Notes: generated from the letters alone by a model not told the origin. DNA of 64,000 bases from Novosphingobium sp. B 225 (GCF_002198665.1 NZ_MWLM01000072.1:119748-183747), one strand, 5' to 3'; shown: positions 35,901 to 45,060, numbered from the stretch's first letter. Made by a program: numbers and translations.

Positions 35901-37882
35901 ATCGCGAAGCATGCCTTGCCGTTGCCGATTACGTGCCGATGTTGAATCGCCAGCACAGGGCGCTGAACCCGCCTTCAGTTCTATCGGGCATGAGCGACCC
36001 CGGCGTCATGGGGGTAAACTATCGATGTGCCCCGATGCGCTTCCGCGGGCAGGATCCATCCGCGTGGTTCAGTTCGGCAGTGCGCACGGACAAGAACTTC
36101 GCGGGTGACAAGGGCGATCCCGATACACCGATCATCAGGACCTACCCGGGTGAGCGGCTGCGTATCCGCCTGATCCAGGGTTCCCACGAAGAACAGCACA
36201 GCTTTACCGCCCACGGATTGCGCTGGCGGCGCGACTGGGGACATCCGCAGGCAACCCTTGTCAACCAGCAGACACTTGGCATTTCAGAGGCCTTCACGCT
36301 GGACATAAACCCGCTTGATGCCTCGGCCTACGGCGTGGGAGATCATCTGTGGCATTTCGGCAACCTTGACGATATTTGGCTTGGCAACTGGGGGCTGGTG
36401 CGGGTCTTGCCGCCAACCAGGCAATCGCGCGATGTCCTTGCCCCGCTGCCGTCGCGAACAAATTCAGGCACAGACGCGATCAAAGCGATGCAAGATGACG
36501 CTGGGGCCCTGTCGCCCGCCAATCGCACTGCCGATCGGACATATGTAGTGGTCGCCCAGCGCCACGAACACCAGTATGTCGGCAACATCCTGACCGACCC
36601 TTGGGGGCTGACCTATCGCGCGGTGCCTTTCGCCGAAGGTGAGTTGGAAAAGGCCATCGAAGAAGAACGGGAAATCGAAGCGTCCGGTTTGCGTTCCGCG
36701 AAGCGGGGACCGAGGGAAGGCCTCGACAAGCTCTTGCGCTCTCAAAAGCTGCCCAAAACGAACCAACCGCTGGTCTTGCGTGCCAAGGCCGGAGAATGGG
36801 TGCGTGTCATCCTTATCAACGATCTGCTGGAAGCGGACGAGGATGTGCGCAATCGCCGCAGGGATGGCCGCCAACGCTTTGGCCCGGAACCAGCACCGGC
36901 GCGATTACCGGTCGAACATCGTGATTGGCAAGGCAATCCGGATCGCCGCACGGTCAGCACGCGCGTTTCGCTGCATCCTTCACTGCTGAGATACAATGTT
37001 TCCAGCAACGATGGTAGTTTTGTCGGTCTGAACCCCGATACAACCGTCGACGCCCGCCGACAGTTCGGGGATGGACACGGGATGCACAGCGCCAACGCCG
37101 ATGGAGGCTTGGGCAGCGATGTCGTTTCGCGGGCTGATCACTCGGGCAAGCGCAACTGGCGTGAATATTGGTGGTGGGCCGACCCGCAGTTGGCTCCGAA
37201 GTCTGCCGCAGACGGCGGCATGGGGCAAGTGTGCTATCTGCATGACTTGGGCGACATCCGCAATCACCGCCACCATGGGCTGATCGGCGCGCTGGTCGTC
37301 TTGCCGGAAGACGTCGAACCTTACGCACCAGGTTCAGAGGCTTCAGACAAGCCGGATGGCTGGACCAGCTTTGCCGCCGATATTCGCAGCTCGAACGACA
37401 AGAGCCTGGTGGCGCGCGAAACCTTCTGGTTCATGCAGGATGGCTTGCGGTTCTTTGTCAATGGCAGCGAGCATGCCCCGATGCACGATGCCGATCCTGA
37501 GCTGGATCCGGTCGATTGCGGCCAGAAAGCCGTCAATTATCGCAGCCACCCTGTGCATGAAGGTCGCGTCGCGCAGAACGGAGAGCCGCTGGTGCCAGAC
37601 CCGATTTTGGAGACAAAGAAGGGCCATACGGTGTGGCTGCGCGTTATTGGCGCGAACGACAAACCGCGCCAGCAGGGAATCGTCGTGCATGGCGCCAAGC
37701 TGCAGCAAGCGCTCTGGATGGGGGATAACAGCCCGATGATCGGAGCGATGGCGGGCATATCGCCCTGCCGAGTCGAGAATTTCAGCTTTTCGATCAATGG
37801 AAAAGGGGATTTCGCCGTGCGGTCTGGCAGTTTCCTCTGGTCAACACAGCAGGGCATGTGGGCACGGATCCGGACCAAGTGA
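32945..37882 (+). CDS. Giant multicopper-oxidase-like protein (1645 aa)
   Basis: A very large cupredoxin-type protein, two to three times the usual multicopper oxidase length. Residues 565-575 (HVYHLHVHEWH) and 640-651 (HCHLYPHFHHGM) give the HxH and the full HCH-x3-H-x4-M type-1/type-3 copper signature. The second half holds further His-rich repeats: LHVHLVKF, FFHDHLLANF, GDHLWHFGN and YLHDLGDIRNHRHHG. These lack the cysteine, so only one complete copper centre is visible. The first 200 residues are helical, and no signal peptide is present, which is odd for this class. It is last in the DUF1326/DUF2182 operon. Confidence 0.82.
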   Translation: MATLREFDITAFSIPVVYTPEGDYDPNGMVFIPSAMRNLLDWCRKLWFDQNERLPRLHHRAQRARLVIDGLERLEAMIARLRDGGSHDQALLARWIAREMGESWDDCDHYESDPHHERDDHRRYHESDRNRAVRMNFERAITDLRIALIDLNRTQGLVQWAATDANLDSRDARGLQSALADAPDPLAEPIIRLVSLTPRQREQLRQHWIVQESMITEAIAQWFRDHDTTATNAELQEAAPRLPGSGNWLARLVFNDHSGAARGQCDRFNPLKPIPFLRPLVLRACVGERVKIRLENELSARSVELFVQGHVYDNSPRYANGRVITEASKFPCPPNDYRTIEFTVDTEGVWPINDIADVRGNENGTNVHGLFGALTVEPAGTRWLDQETGLDLTDRKWASMLDVILKPANPTPEPPAYVDHQTDVQQGVQRYFREFTVFIHDEPEIHSGLHTVGDHSLMPLSYRAAPMHNRLPHRMRELVRETERHPLPPPGTVDLKAFGWELSDELDECFLTARDSHGNWLEYVAGEEQHHSSWLFGDPLTHIQRAYAGDPCRVRLVHAGVKETHVYHLHVHEWHAVRTHNAEPSSWGDKTYDQGNGTPKVGKGSHLLDSITISPQTGMTIDPLFGSGSRQHAIGDIIWHCHLYPHFHHGMWGLWRSHDRLVDGTRLYPDGSYCPPLKALPDHRPKRATLKQPGFPWFIDGVCSAKSPPPPAARPDQRNGRRIILEMPDASPLEIAAMAPGCRTGKSPGALFVDLDGLAAKWNAEAGLPAPRKISYDIEVRSDRIDYNVDGWFDPNGHHYRLMGVKISEQDKAGRYQVVEEKTFPHDLAANPEPCFPRANHGDIVEWRQHNVLPSFVADQYDFGQLPVECGLHVHLVKFDVLAADGSATGWNYLSGASAPEAVGANGPGEMRNVSLHRWVVDEEFGPCFFHDHLLANFRQKRGLFSALMVQPHGSAWQRHDDQSVAAWGEQQAVIVPPEDSNLPPYREACLAVADYVPMLNRQHRALNPPSVLSGMSDPGVMGVNYRCAPMRFRGQDPSAWFSSAVRTDKNFAGDKGDPDTPIIRTYPGERLRIRLIQGSHEEQHSFTAHGLRWRRDWGHPQATLVNQQTLGISEAFTLDINPLDASAYGVGDHLWHFGNLDDIWLGNWGLVRVLPPTRQSRDVLAPLPSRTNSGTDAIKAMQDDAGALSPANRTADRTYVVVAQRHEHQYVGNILTDPWGLTYRAVPFAEGELEKAIEEEREIEASGLRSAKRGPREGLDKLLRSQKLPKTNQPLVLRAKAGEWVRVILINDLLEADEDVRNRRRDGRQRFGPEPAPARLPVEHRDWQGNPDRRTVSTRVSLHPSLLRYNVSSNDGSFVGLNPDTTVDARRQFGDGHGMHSANADGGLGSDVVSRADHSGKRNWREYWWWADPQLAPKSAADGGMGQVCYLHDLGDIRNHRHHGLIGALVVLPEDVEPYAPGSEASDKPDGWTSFAADIRSSNDKSLVARETFWFMQDGLRFFVNGSEHAPMHDADPELDPVDCGQKAVNYRSHPVHEGRVAQNGEPLVPDPILETKKGHTVWLRVIGANDKPRQQGIVVHGAKLQQALWMGDNSPMIGAMAGISPCRVENFSFSINGKGDFAVRSGSFLWSTQQGMWARIRTK

Positions 37883-38794
37883 CTCCGCATAGGTATCAGC
37901 GATCAGAGCAGGCCCGTTAGACCCCAAGCTCCGCGTCCGGTTGGCCGAGCTTCCTGCGCCGCAGCATAAGCTGATTAACATCCGAAAATTTCGGCAGGAA
38001 CAGCCGGATCGGCATGCCGCAAGTCTGAAAGCACTTGACAGCTATTAGCTCGTTCCGGTTGGATCGATCTCGTGAAGCGGCGGCAATGAGAACCCCGATC
38101 TCTACAAATCCTTGAGCGTTGAAGTCTAGATGTGCAGCACTTGGTCGAGCTTGGCCAACTCACACAGCGGGCTCAATTGCGGGCAAAGTCGATAGAAGCG
38201 GCCCGAAAGATCATTCTAAAACAACGGAATCGCACTGCATCGCGATAGCTTTTTAGGGACTCGAACGATTTCAAAACCCCAGATTCCCGCGATTTTCGAT
38301 GTGTGAACAAAAGCAGAAAATGGGCTCCTGATTCTCCCAGTTTGGTTCACCGAAATCGCCCTTGTCACAGGCCTCCTTGTAGCAAGATGCCGTGGCTTTT
38401 TCGAGAGGTTGGAACTGCCCACACTGAGCGTATATCTCAGGTTACTGATTGGCCCGGCTCAAGATGAGCAGCCTAACAGCGGAGGTTCTATCGGGTGGTC
38501 AATGGCCCTTACGGAGCTAACCATTCCGCTCCTCAACTCGCGGCGCTTAGCCGCGTGAGACAGGCATGATCATCGTTCCTGATGATCCGTGCCCTGCAGG
38601 TCCGACCTACATCATCACATGCCCAACGAAGCGGTTACGCGGTGCATGCATCGCCAATGGCGATATGACATTGTCTGTGAATGGTTTTGCCATAAAGTCC
38701 GTGAACAATCTGTATGGTCCAGTTGCCAACTAAGGGTCGCGATCAACCGATGGGCGAACCGTGATTTATTCGAGAAGGCGCAGTAACAGAGCTG
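37883..38794. other. Non-coding stretch between metal operon and helicase remnant
   Basis: About 900 bases with only short frames of no recognisable family. Codon use and base composition look mixed. It contains the diverged repeat copy B (38246-38331) and no clear promoter. It is probably a junction between two acquired segments. Confidence 0.5.
38246..38331 (-). repeat. Diverged interspersed repeat, copy B
   Basis: Counterpart of 29526-29611 in the same orientation. It reads AGCCCATTTTCTGC, a GGGGTTTTG box and GTTCGAGTCCCTAAAAAG on the minus strand. Confidence 0.3.
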
Positions 38795-40519
38795 ATGATC
38801 GGTCGTAATAGAATCTTCAAACCTAATTTTTGGGCCCGCCTCTTCCGTCTGCAAAACTGGAAGCTGGTAATGAACAGCTCTGTGCGCGATCGCATTTCGT
38901 GTTTTTCCGATGGCGCCTTCGATTTGCCGTGCATTGAGATTAGCGCAGTTTCGACTACCAAAGGGCTACTCTGGCATACCGTCGAAATCCGGACGAATGA
39001 ACAGACCCATCGCTTCTCAGGTCTCGGAGCAACCGTAGCTTCGGAAATCGCCCAAGAAGCACTGGCGTTTATCAATCGCCATCTCTCGATCCTCATCGAG
39101 CAGAACAAAGGCCAGCTATTCTCGGTCGATGAGCGAATTCGCGCAATCACGGAAGACAGCAGGCAATACTTGGCGCATGCTGACATTGCGAAGGCGATAT
39201 CGCAGGTTCCAGGCGACGCCTCGAAGGCCCTTTCGCACCCGCTATTCAATCCTGCCCTCATGCCAGGATCTCTGCAGAAGGATCTCCCGAAATCGTTTGA
39301 AATCCTGACCGATCCGCGCGTCAGGCACCGGTACAACGAGATCTTCGTCGTGACTGAGTTGGAGAGATTCAGCTCGTTCTTTGACGATCTGGGAGGCTTC
39401 TGCCTGTCCAAGGAGCAACGCGAAGCCTGCATACGCCTTGAAGACAATAATCTTCTGGTGGCTTCTGCAGGATCAGGAAAATCGGCGACGATGGTCGGCA
39501 AGGTCTCCTACGCCCTGGAGAAAAACCTTTACGAACCGAACCAAATTCTGGTGCTGGCATTCAACCGCAGCGCCGCTGATGAACTTAAGGAACGTATTTC
39601 TCGGCAGCTACAGGTCGAAGAGGAGGATCTGCAATGTCGAGTGACCACCTTTCACGCACTTGGCCGGGGCATCATTGAGGAGACGGAAGGGAGACCTCCC
39701 CAGCTGGCAAATTGGGTCGAGCACCCCGCCGGCGAAGCTCGTGTCATCGATCAACTGATCAAAGACCTGATGGTGAACGATGCGGATTATCGTTTCGCAG
39801 GCTCAGACATCACCATTTTCACGCAATTTGAATCAAATTTCGGAGCTTGCTGGCAAGGCCGGCTCGAACAAACCTATCGCTGCAATCAGCTAATCGCCGA
39901 GACCGCAGCGAAATTCGTTCAGCGAAACCCGGAGCAGATCAAGAAGACTGTTCGTTCGACACGTCCTGCAATCGCTCGCTCGATCCGGATCGTTCCCGTC
40001 AGTGTCGAGTGGAAGAAGCCCAGTTTTGATGAAGCCTGCCACATCCTGCTGTCGCGTCTCGACGCGTTCTTGGAGGGTGTCTGCGAGCAATGGCGGACTG
40101 ATCCAGGGCAAAAGCTCAAAGTCCTGGTGCTCTGGCGATATAACCACCTTGACCCCTTCAAGGCCCACAAGCCCGACTATGCAAATATCGAGGTCAGCGG
40201 ACTGTCCTTCCATCGCGCCAAGGGCTTGGAAGCGGATTACACGATCCTCCTTGATGTGAGTGAAGGGGATTATGGTGTCCCAAGCCGCATCGAAGACGAC
40301 GAACTTCTGAATCTGGTGATCCCGCGACCGGAGACTTATTCGTATGCTGAGGAGCGACGACTGTTCTACGTCGCGCTGACGCGCGCGAGCCGCGGGACAT
40401 TCCTCTTGGCGAATGATCGCAAGCCCTCCCGCTACATTCGCGAGCTTTGCGAAATCGCAGGCGAGAACGTCCGGTTCGAAACGGTTGAGGGAGGCCCGCA
40501 AGCACCCTGTTTGCACTGA
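38795..40519 (+). pseudogene. UvrD/HelD-like helicase with internal deletion
   Basis: Reads as one 574-codon frame, but key parts are missing. Present are the HelD-like N-terminal region, motif I ASAGSGKSA (223-231), Ia (QILVLAFNRSAADEL), TFHALG, motif IV (TYRCNQL), V (GLEADYTILLD, 477-487) and VI (EERRLFYVALTRAS, 519-532). Between residues 328 and 331 the sequence jumps from MVNDA to DYRFAGSDI. The Walker B DExQ motif and surrounding subdomain are lost in frame, and relatives are much longer. The C-terminal end runs into a UDG-like remnant on the other strand. ATPase activity is unlikely. It could be a pseudogene or a dominant-negative relic. Confidence 0.8.
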
Positions 40520-40772
40520 TCGAACCGTTCGCTGCTAAATGCGCCATCGCCGCTGAGACCTTTGGACCGAGGGGAACAATCAGAGCCTTGTCCAGCTGGG
40601 CCAACTCCTTGCCAGTGTAATCCTCCAAGGTCGTTCGCAACACAGGCGTCCGAATTATATCGGGCGTCCCGGACCAATTTTTGCCGTCTACGAATACCGG
40701 ATAGCGAAGCGCAGATGTGAAGTGCACGAGATGGGCCTTGTCACTCCAAAGACTTGCCGTTGATACCTTCAT
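40488..40772 (-). pseudogene. UDG-like protein fragment
   Basis: An open frame of about 95 codons (SDKAHLVHFTSALRYPVFVD, LDKALIVPLGPKVSAAMAHL, ending RVLAGLP) that looks like part of a uracil-DNA-glycosylase-superfamily-like protein. The expected continuation after the GLP motif is replaced by the antisense of the helicase 3' end. Its ATG overlaps the stop of the VWA fragment by ATGA, so the two were neighbours in an operon before truncation. Family naming is tentative. Confidence 0.5.
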
Positions 40773-41119
40773 GCAGCACGTATCAGGTTGATCCCTTGTC
40801 CTGCCGCCCAGGCCACTGTGTCTTGTTTGGCCAAGGCAGTTGCCATTAGATCAGGGAATTGGTCCGGCGTGCTGGCGAAGACAGGACACCCCATAGAAGC
40901 AAGGGCCTGTGCGTGGGCTTGTTCGTAAGCCGGACGACCATCATCCGAAAAAGCCAGCAGGACGATGAGATTGACGCCGCACGACACGAGTTCAGCCGCG
41001 CGTGCAAGCATCTCCTTAGCATTGCCTCCTTCATAGAGGTCGCTGATCAGAATCAGGTTGGTCTTGGCCGGATGACTGACCAGGCCTTGGCAATAGGTGA
41101 GTGCTGCGTTGATGTCTGA
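40769..41119 (-). pseudogene. VWA-domain protein, C-terminal fragment
   Basis: In-frame codons read INAALTYCQGLVSHPAKTNL, ILISDLYEGGNAKEML, VNLIVLLAFSDDGRPAYEQA and MGCPVFASTPDQFPDLM. This is the C-terminal part of the MoxR-associated type of von Willebrand A protein. The frame closes upstream at a TGA at 41120-41122 and the N-terminal bulk is missing. It is a remnant of a larger operon with the UDG-like fragment. Confidence 0.7.
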
Positions 41120-41156
41120 TCAGGGGCGAAGCGCTCGATCGCTTCAAGTAATAAGG

Positions 41157-42944
41157 TCAAGCACCGCTCGATCGGAAATCGGACGAAGGGGCCAGTATCA
41201 AACCTTCATCGCCAACAAGATGGAATACATCCTCTAGACCAGAAAGCGAGACATTGTCTCGACCGTCTCGGAATGCCTCGCCAATGGAACGACCATCGCC
41301 AATCGCGAGATAGAACCCCGCCGTGAATTTTAGAGCTGCTTCATCATCCAATTCATTAGTCGTTCCCACCACCGTAGACACAGATCTTAGTAAATGCAGG
41401 GCTTGATCACCCGTGAAGCAAGCATTTAGGACTACAAGTTTAACCCCGCGACCAGCTAAGAACGCAGCCAATGCATCAGACTCAACCAATTTTGTCCCCC
41501 CGGCTCCATCGCGTAGAGCAATTCCGGATGGATCCGCATGTCCGGAAAAGTGAATCACGTTTGGAGCTTCTCGACGCACCAGACGCACCAAATCATCTGG
41601 CTGCACTGCGTGCCCGGCAACAACTTCTATCGAGTCGCGATTCAAGCTTGATTGAAGTTGGATAAGCAGCGTCCGGAACTCATCTTCCAGATCGAGTGGG
41701 GCAGTGTCTCGCGGATTTGCAGCAAGAAAAAGGATCTTTGTCGATCGTTTCGGCCGATCTAGGCCCTGCGAGTAAGGGCCCGAATCTCCGTTACGCATCA
41801 ATGCAAATTCATTAGAATATTTAAGTATAAATTCACGCAAATCGCCATTCTTGACGGCATTTGCGTATGGTTGTTGCAGATTCTTTGCAAGCACATTTAA
41901 ATGATCATCTTCAAGCGCGCTGATCGGCTCAATCAGAGACATACTTGAAAGTTGTGATATCACAGCCGCCCAGCCTGAGGCGGTGTTCCGAGAAAGGGTC
42001 TCGGGGTCCAGGAGCATTGATTTATAGCCACTAAATTCGGCACTTGCAATACTCGGGCATTTTTCCAAATGCTCTGAAAGATACATCCAGTTTGCGGTTG
42101 TAGAAACGCTTGGCTCTCTATAAAACTCTGATATTGGCAAAAATCCATTGTATGACTTGAAAACAGAATGCATCATGCTTTGTAATCTCTCAAGGTGAGA
42201 AACTCCATTCTGCAATCTAATGCAGGCAGGCACAATAGATGAAGCAATTCCCATTGTGTATCTGTATGCATTCTTTTTATTTCTATCTAATTCATCTTTA
42301 TTTCTAAATCGATATACCCACATTCCCTCATCTGTAATATATGATTCGTTGAATATATAGCCCAAGCCCCTCAGGACAGCTGCCTCCGCATTCTGAATGA
42401 GATCGCAGTTGGATGGCCCTGATGCAGCGCGTGACGCGTATGAGTTGCAACACTCCACTATGGCCGCGATCGTCACTGGGTCGACGCGTTCATCCAATCG
42501 TTCACCGAAATCGACCCATAGGCCTTTCTCGGTTTGATTTTCCTCGTTTAGGAGGAAGCCAAGCGCTTCGGTCACAAACGGATGGCCGTGCCCGTCAAAG
42601 TGAGAAAAGAAGTTTATTGCGCCGGCGGTGTGTCTCGAATGTGCGAGAATTTCAGCTTCCGGGTAATCGGCTGACCCGAGCGATCTCATCATACCAAAGG
42701 CGCCATTCGCTCTCCTGCGTGTCGCCAAGTAATCCCTAAAACGCCCAACTGAAAATGGATTCGATCTTCCAACGTAAGCTGATATTGCCAATGCACAATT
42801 CACACTAACCGATATACTTCCTAGGTCATGCTTCAGACCATACAATAAATCGGAATTATCGATCGACCTTCCCCAAACACCATTTTCGTGCTGGTCCAGC
42901 AATAGCAGCCAATAAGCAAACGCGGCATAAGTTTGAGAATCCAT
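41157..42944 (-). CDS. Alpha-toroid repeat protein with C-terminal CHAT protease
   Basis: A 595-residue protein. Residues 1-390 contain helical repeats with QW-like turns (HENGVWG, RRANGAFG, TEKGLWVDF, TDEGMWVYRF), as in squalene-cyclase/prenyltransferase toroids. Residues 402-590 are a CHAT caspase-like domain opening with KILFLAANPRDTAPLDLEDE. The catalytic dyad is H469 in VIHFSGHA and C509 in VLNACFTG. Base composition is clearly more AT-rich than the flanks. It is third in an operon after the kinase-fold and ferritin-like genes, 33 bases behind the latter. A protease triggered through the toroid is a reasonable guess, with an abortive-infection role possible. Confidence 0.85.
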   Translation of the reverse strand: MDSQTYAAFAYWLLLLDQHENGVWGRSIDNSDLLYGLKHDLGSISVSVNCALAISAYVGRSNPFSVGRFRDYLATRRRANGAFGMMRSLGSADYPEAEILAHSRHTAGAINFFSHFDGHGHPFVTEALGFLLNEENQTEKGLWVDFGERLDERVDPVTIAAIVECCNSYASRAASGPSNCDLIQNAEAAVLRGLGYIFNESYITDEGMWVYRFRNKDELDRNKKNAYRYTMGIASSIVPACIRLQNGVSHLERLQSMMHSVFKSYNGFLPISEFYREPSVSTTANWMYLSEHLEKCPSIASAEFSGYKSMLLDPETLSRNTASGWAAVISQLSSMSLIEPISALEDDHLNVLAKNLQQPYANAVKNGDLREFILKYSNEFALMRNGDSGPYSQGLDRPKRSTKILFLAANPRDTAPLDLEDEFRTLLIQLQSSLNRDSIEVVAGHAVQPDDLVRLVRREAPNVIHFSGHADPSGIALRDGAGGTKLVESDALAAFLAGRGVKLVVLNACFTGDQALHLLRSVSTVVGTTNELDDEAALKFTAGFYLAIGDGRSIGEAFRDGRDNVSLSGLEDVFHLVGDEGLILAPSSDFRSSGA

Positions 42945-42977
42945 ATCTATTTCATGACCCTCAATAGCTCAATGGGT

Positions 42978-44108
42978 TTATAATGAGAGCGACTGACTAA
43001 ACAATTTCTGTTGCCTTATCTCGCTCTCAGTGAAGCCAACAGATCGCCGTAAGTCTGCACCGAACCAAGGTTCCGGTGGTGGAGGGACCGCCACTTGTTG
43101 TTCAAGCCGAGCGATCAGGTACTGCGCATCCTCTCCTGCCAATCTCCTGAACCAATCAAGTCCGTTCTTCACATGCAAAATTTCATCGGCCTGCAGCGAT
43201 AGGAAAATCGCCTCGAGATCGTATCGCCCGAGTCCATGTTGCTGATCGGCCATCATGTAGTCGCCTCCGAGTGCGTATCCTTCCCCCAAAAAATGTTCGA
43301 TGCATAGGGTCTCTGCGAGGGATTTGCCGATCAGAAAATTATCCCAGATATCAAAGCAAGGATCGAAATCTTCAATGGAGCCGCCAAGCCGTTCGAACGC
43401 GCCTTTGACAAGCATCGCATGCCGCCCCTCCTCATATGTCTGCTGGCCGAGCAACAGATCCAATTCGATTGGCAGTTCCTCCTGAAATTTCAAACACATC
43501 GCCGCACACACTTCGCTTGCGGGAAATTCGATAGTGAACATTTGAGAGAAGAGTTGGGAGAGAAGGTCCCCCTCTTGGCAATTCAGTTTAGCAACTGGCT
43601 TGGAAGCATGGCGACCAGGTCGTATTGGGACTGGAGGGAGTTGAACAAGCGTGAATTGAGGCTCACTTCCGCTGCCTACCTGAACGATGTCCATATTCGG
43701 AGCTGGGTAAGCTAAGCCCAAGAGTTGTGCACAAGCTTCGATTGCCCGACGCGCCAGCGTTGTCGCACGCGCGTCATGTGTTTGGAGCGCGGTGGTCACT
43801 CCATCAATGAGTGCGATCAGATTCGCGAACGAGATGGTGTCACTTCCGTTCTGCCCAACAGCGATCTTCCTAAGACGTTGCACGTCATCGGACGGGCAAT
43901 AGGCGAACATTCTCGGATCTGGCCCACAAAGGCCTTCTACAAGCGCTTCGAGAGCAGTCACGCATGCTCCTATTACCCCGCAAATATCGATCTTGCGTTC
44001 CGGCTGCTTGGCATGCAGAAGCTCAGTTCGAAGGGCATTGAGCAAGGAAAACAGCAAAAAAGACGTATTGTGTCTCAAGATATGCGGATCATAATTAGAA
44101 CTATGCAT
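42978..44108 (-). CDS. Ferritin-like di-metal protein
   Basis: A 376-residue protein with a helical N-terminal third. A ferritin-like four-helix region follows from about residue 200 to 350. The metal-binding pattern is visible: Glu in FQEELPIELD, EExRH in TYEEGRHAMLV, Glu in IEHFLGEGYALGG, and DEILH in LQADEILHVKNG. It resembles DUF455-like ferritin-fold proteins but no exact family is named. Its ATG at 44108 overlaps the stop of the PfkB-like gene by eight bases, so the two are translationally coupled. Confidence 0.78.
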   Translation of the reverse strand: MHSSNYDPHILRHNTSFLLFSLLNALRTELLHAKQPERKIDICGVIGACVTALEALVEGLCGPDPRMFAYCPSDDVQRLRKIAVGQNGSDTISFANLIALIDGVTTALQTHDARATTLARRAIEACAQLLGLAYPAPNMDIVQVGSGSEPQFTLVQLPPVPIRPGRHASKPVAKLNCQEGDLLSQLFSQMFTIEFPASEVCAAMCLKFQEELPIELDLLLGQQTYEEGRHAMLVKGAFERLGGSIEDFDPCFDIWDNFLIGKSLAETLCIEHFLGEGYALGGDYMMADQQHGLGRYDLEAIFLSLQADEILHVKNGLDWFRRLAGEDAQYLIARLEQQVAVPPPPEPWFGADLRRSVGFTESEIRQQKLFSQSLSL

Positions 44109-45060
44109 TGGGCAAATTCCTGTCCAATTCCGTGACCCATTCAATATATTCTGAGGCTGGCAGAGCTCCGGTGACGCGGCATTGAGCTGTACCATGTTCG
44201 GTTAGTTTGGCCGCCAAAGCGCCACGCTCTAGACGCTCACCTCTCAGGATGTGATCTAAATACTTTGCACTCACCGCCGCCCCGGCACCGGCTGAATCCA
44301 CAAAATGCTCGTTGGATATGCTTGAGCTTTGCGAAAAAGACACGTCCCCCGCCTCCGCAATCGCAAGCCCTTTCTCGCTGGATGTTATAACAAAAATTCC
44401 AGGCCGTTCCCGCGAAATAGATCTTGAAAATTCAACAATTTCCTGCACGGAGTAGTTCAACATTCCAATAGATATTTGATATACGCGTTCTCCATCACAC
44501 AGTGCCGCCCAATAATCTATGGTATCTTTCGCCATATTTGGATGAACGGTCCCCAAATTCATGAAAGATCCTTCGATTACCTGGGGAGCATGATTCTTTT
44601 GAAAACATCCTTTCATCCATGGAAAACAGTCAATATACAGCCACCTGCAGCTGTTTGCTGCGAGATCGATCATTTCGATTGAGGCTAGACCAACTCGAGG
44701 GTCCGAAAACCAGCGAAGCTCTCGAGATCGAGTCGAGATTTGCACTTCAAACGGTACGCCATTGTCAGGCCCAAGCACCAATTTGAGCAACCTTCGATTG
44801 AACAAATTCAAGAGGGCTGGAGTATGCACTGACGTGCCCGGGTGATTAAAAGCTCCACAAACGCGAAAACCCCTTCTGGCTAAAGATAGAGCCACAATTG
44901 GTGCGTCGCATTTGATTGTAGGACGTTGCCGTTCTCCGGACGCCCCTTCCATTGGTGGGATTGGGAGGCGCTCCACAGTAAGCCGAGTTACCTCGGCGAG
45001 GTAACCCCACGCGATTACGTCTATAGTTTGAGGACTCACTGCTGCGTGTCGTGCTTGCAT
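44101..45060 (-). CDS. PfkB-fold carbohydrate kinase-like protein, catalytic Asp replaced
   Basis: A 319-residue ribokinase-like protein. It has the N-terminal strand DVIAWGYLAEVT and FVITSSEKGLAIAEAG before the signature. The signature-2 region reads HFVDSAGAGAAVSA. In active members this is DTxGAGD with the last Asp as catalytic base; here that position is Ala261. It may bind a nucleotide-like ligand without phosphorylating it. It is first in the operon with the ferritin-like and CHAT genes. The most upstream ATG is used. Confidence 0.75.
   Translation of the reverse strand: MQARHAAVSPQTIDVIAWGYLAEVTRLTVERLPIPPMEGASGERQRPTIKCDAPIVALSLARRGFRVCGAFNHPGTSVHTPALLNLFNRRLLKLVLGPDNGVPFEVQISTRSRELRWFSDPRVGLASIEMIDLAANSCRWLYIDCFPWMKGCFQKNHAPQVIEGSFMNLGTVHPNMAKDTIDYWAALCDGERVYQISIGMLNYSVQEIVEFSRSISRERPGIFVITSSEKGLAIAEAGDVSFSQSSSISNEHFVDSAGAGAAVSAKYLDHILRGERLERGALAAKLTEHGTAQCRVTGALPASEYIEWVTELDRNLPNA

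Noticed and set aside
33839-35956. Minus-strand open frame of about 700 codons
   Set aside because: It is antisense to the multicopper-oxidase-like gene, whose copper motifs prove the plus-strand reading.
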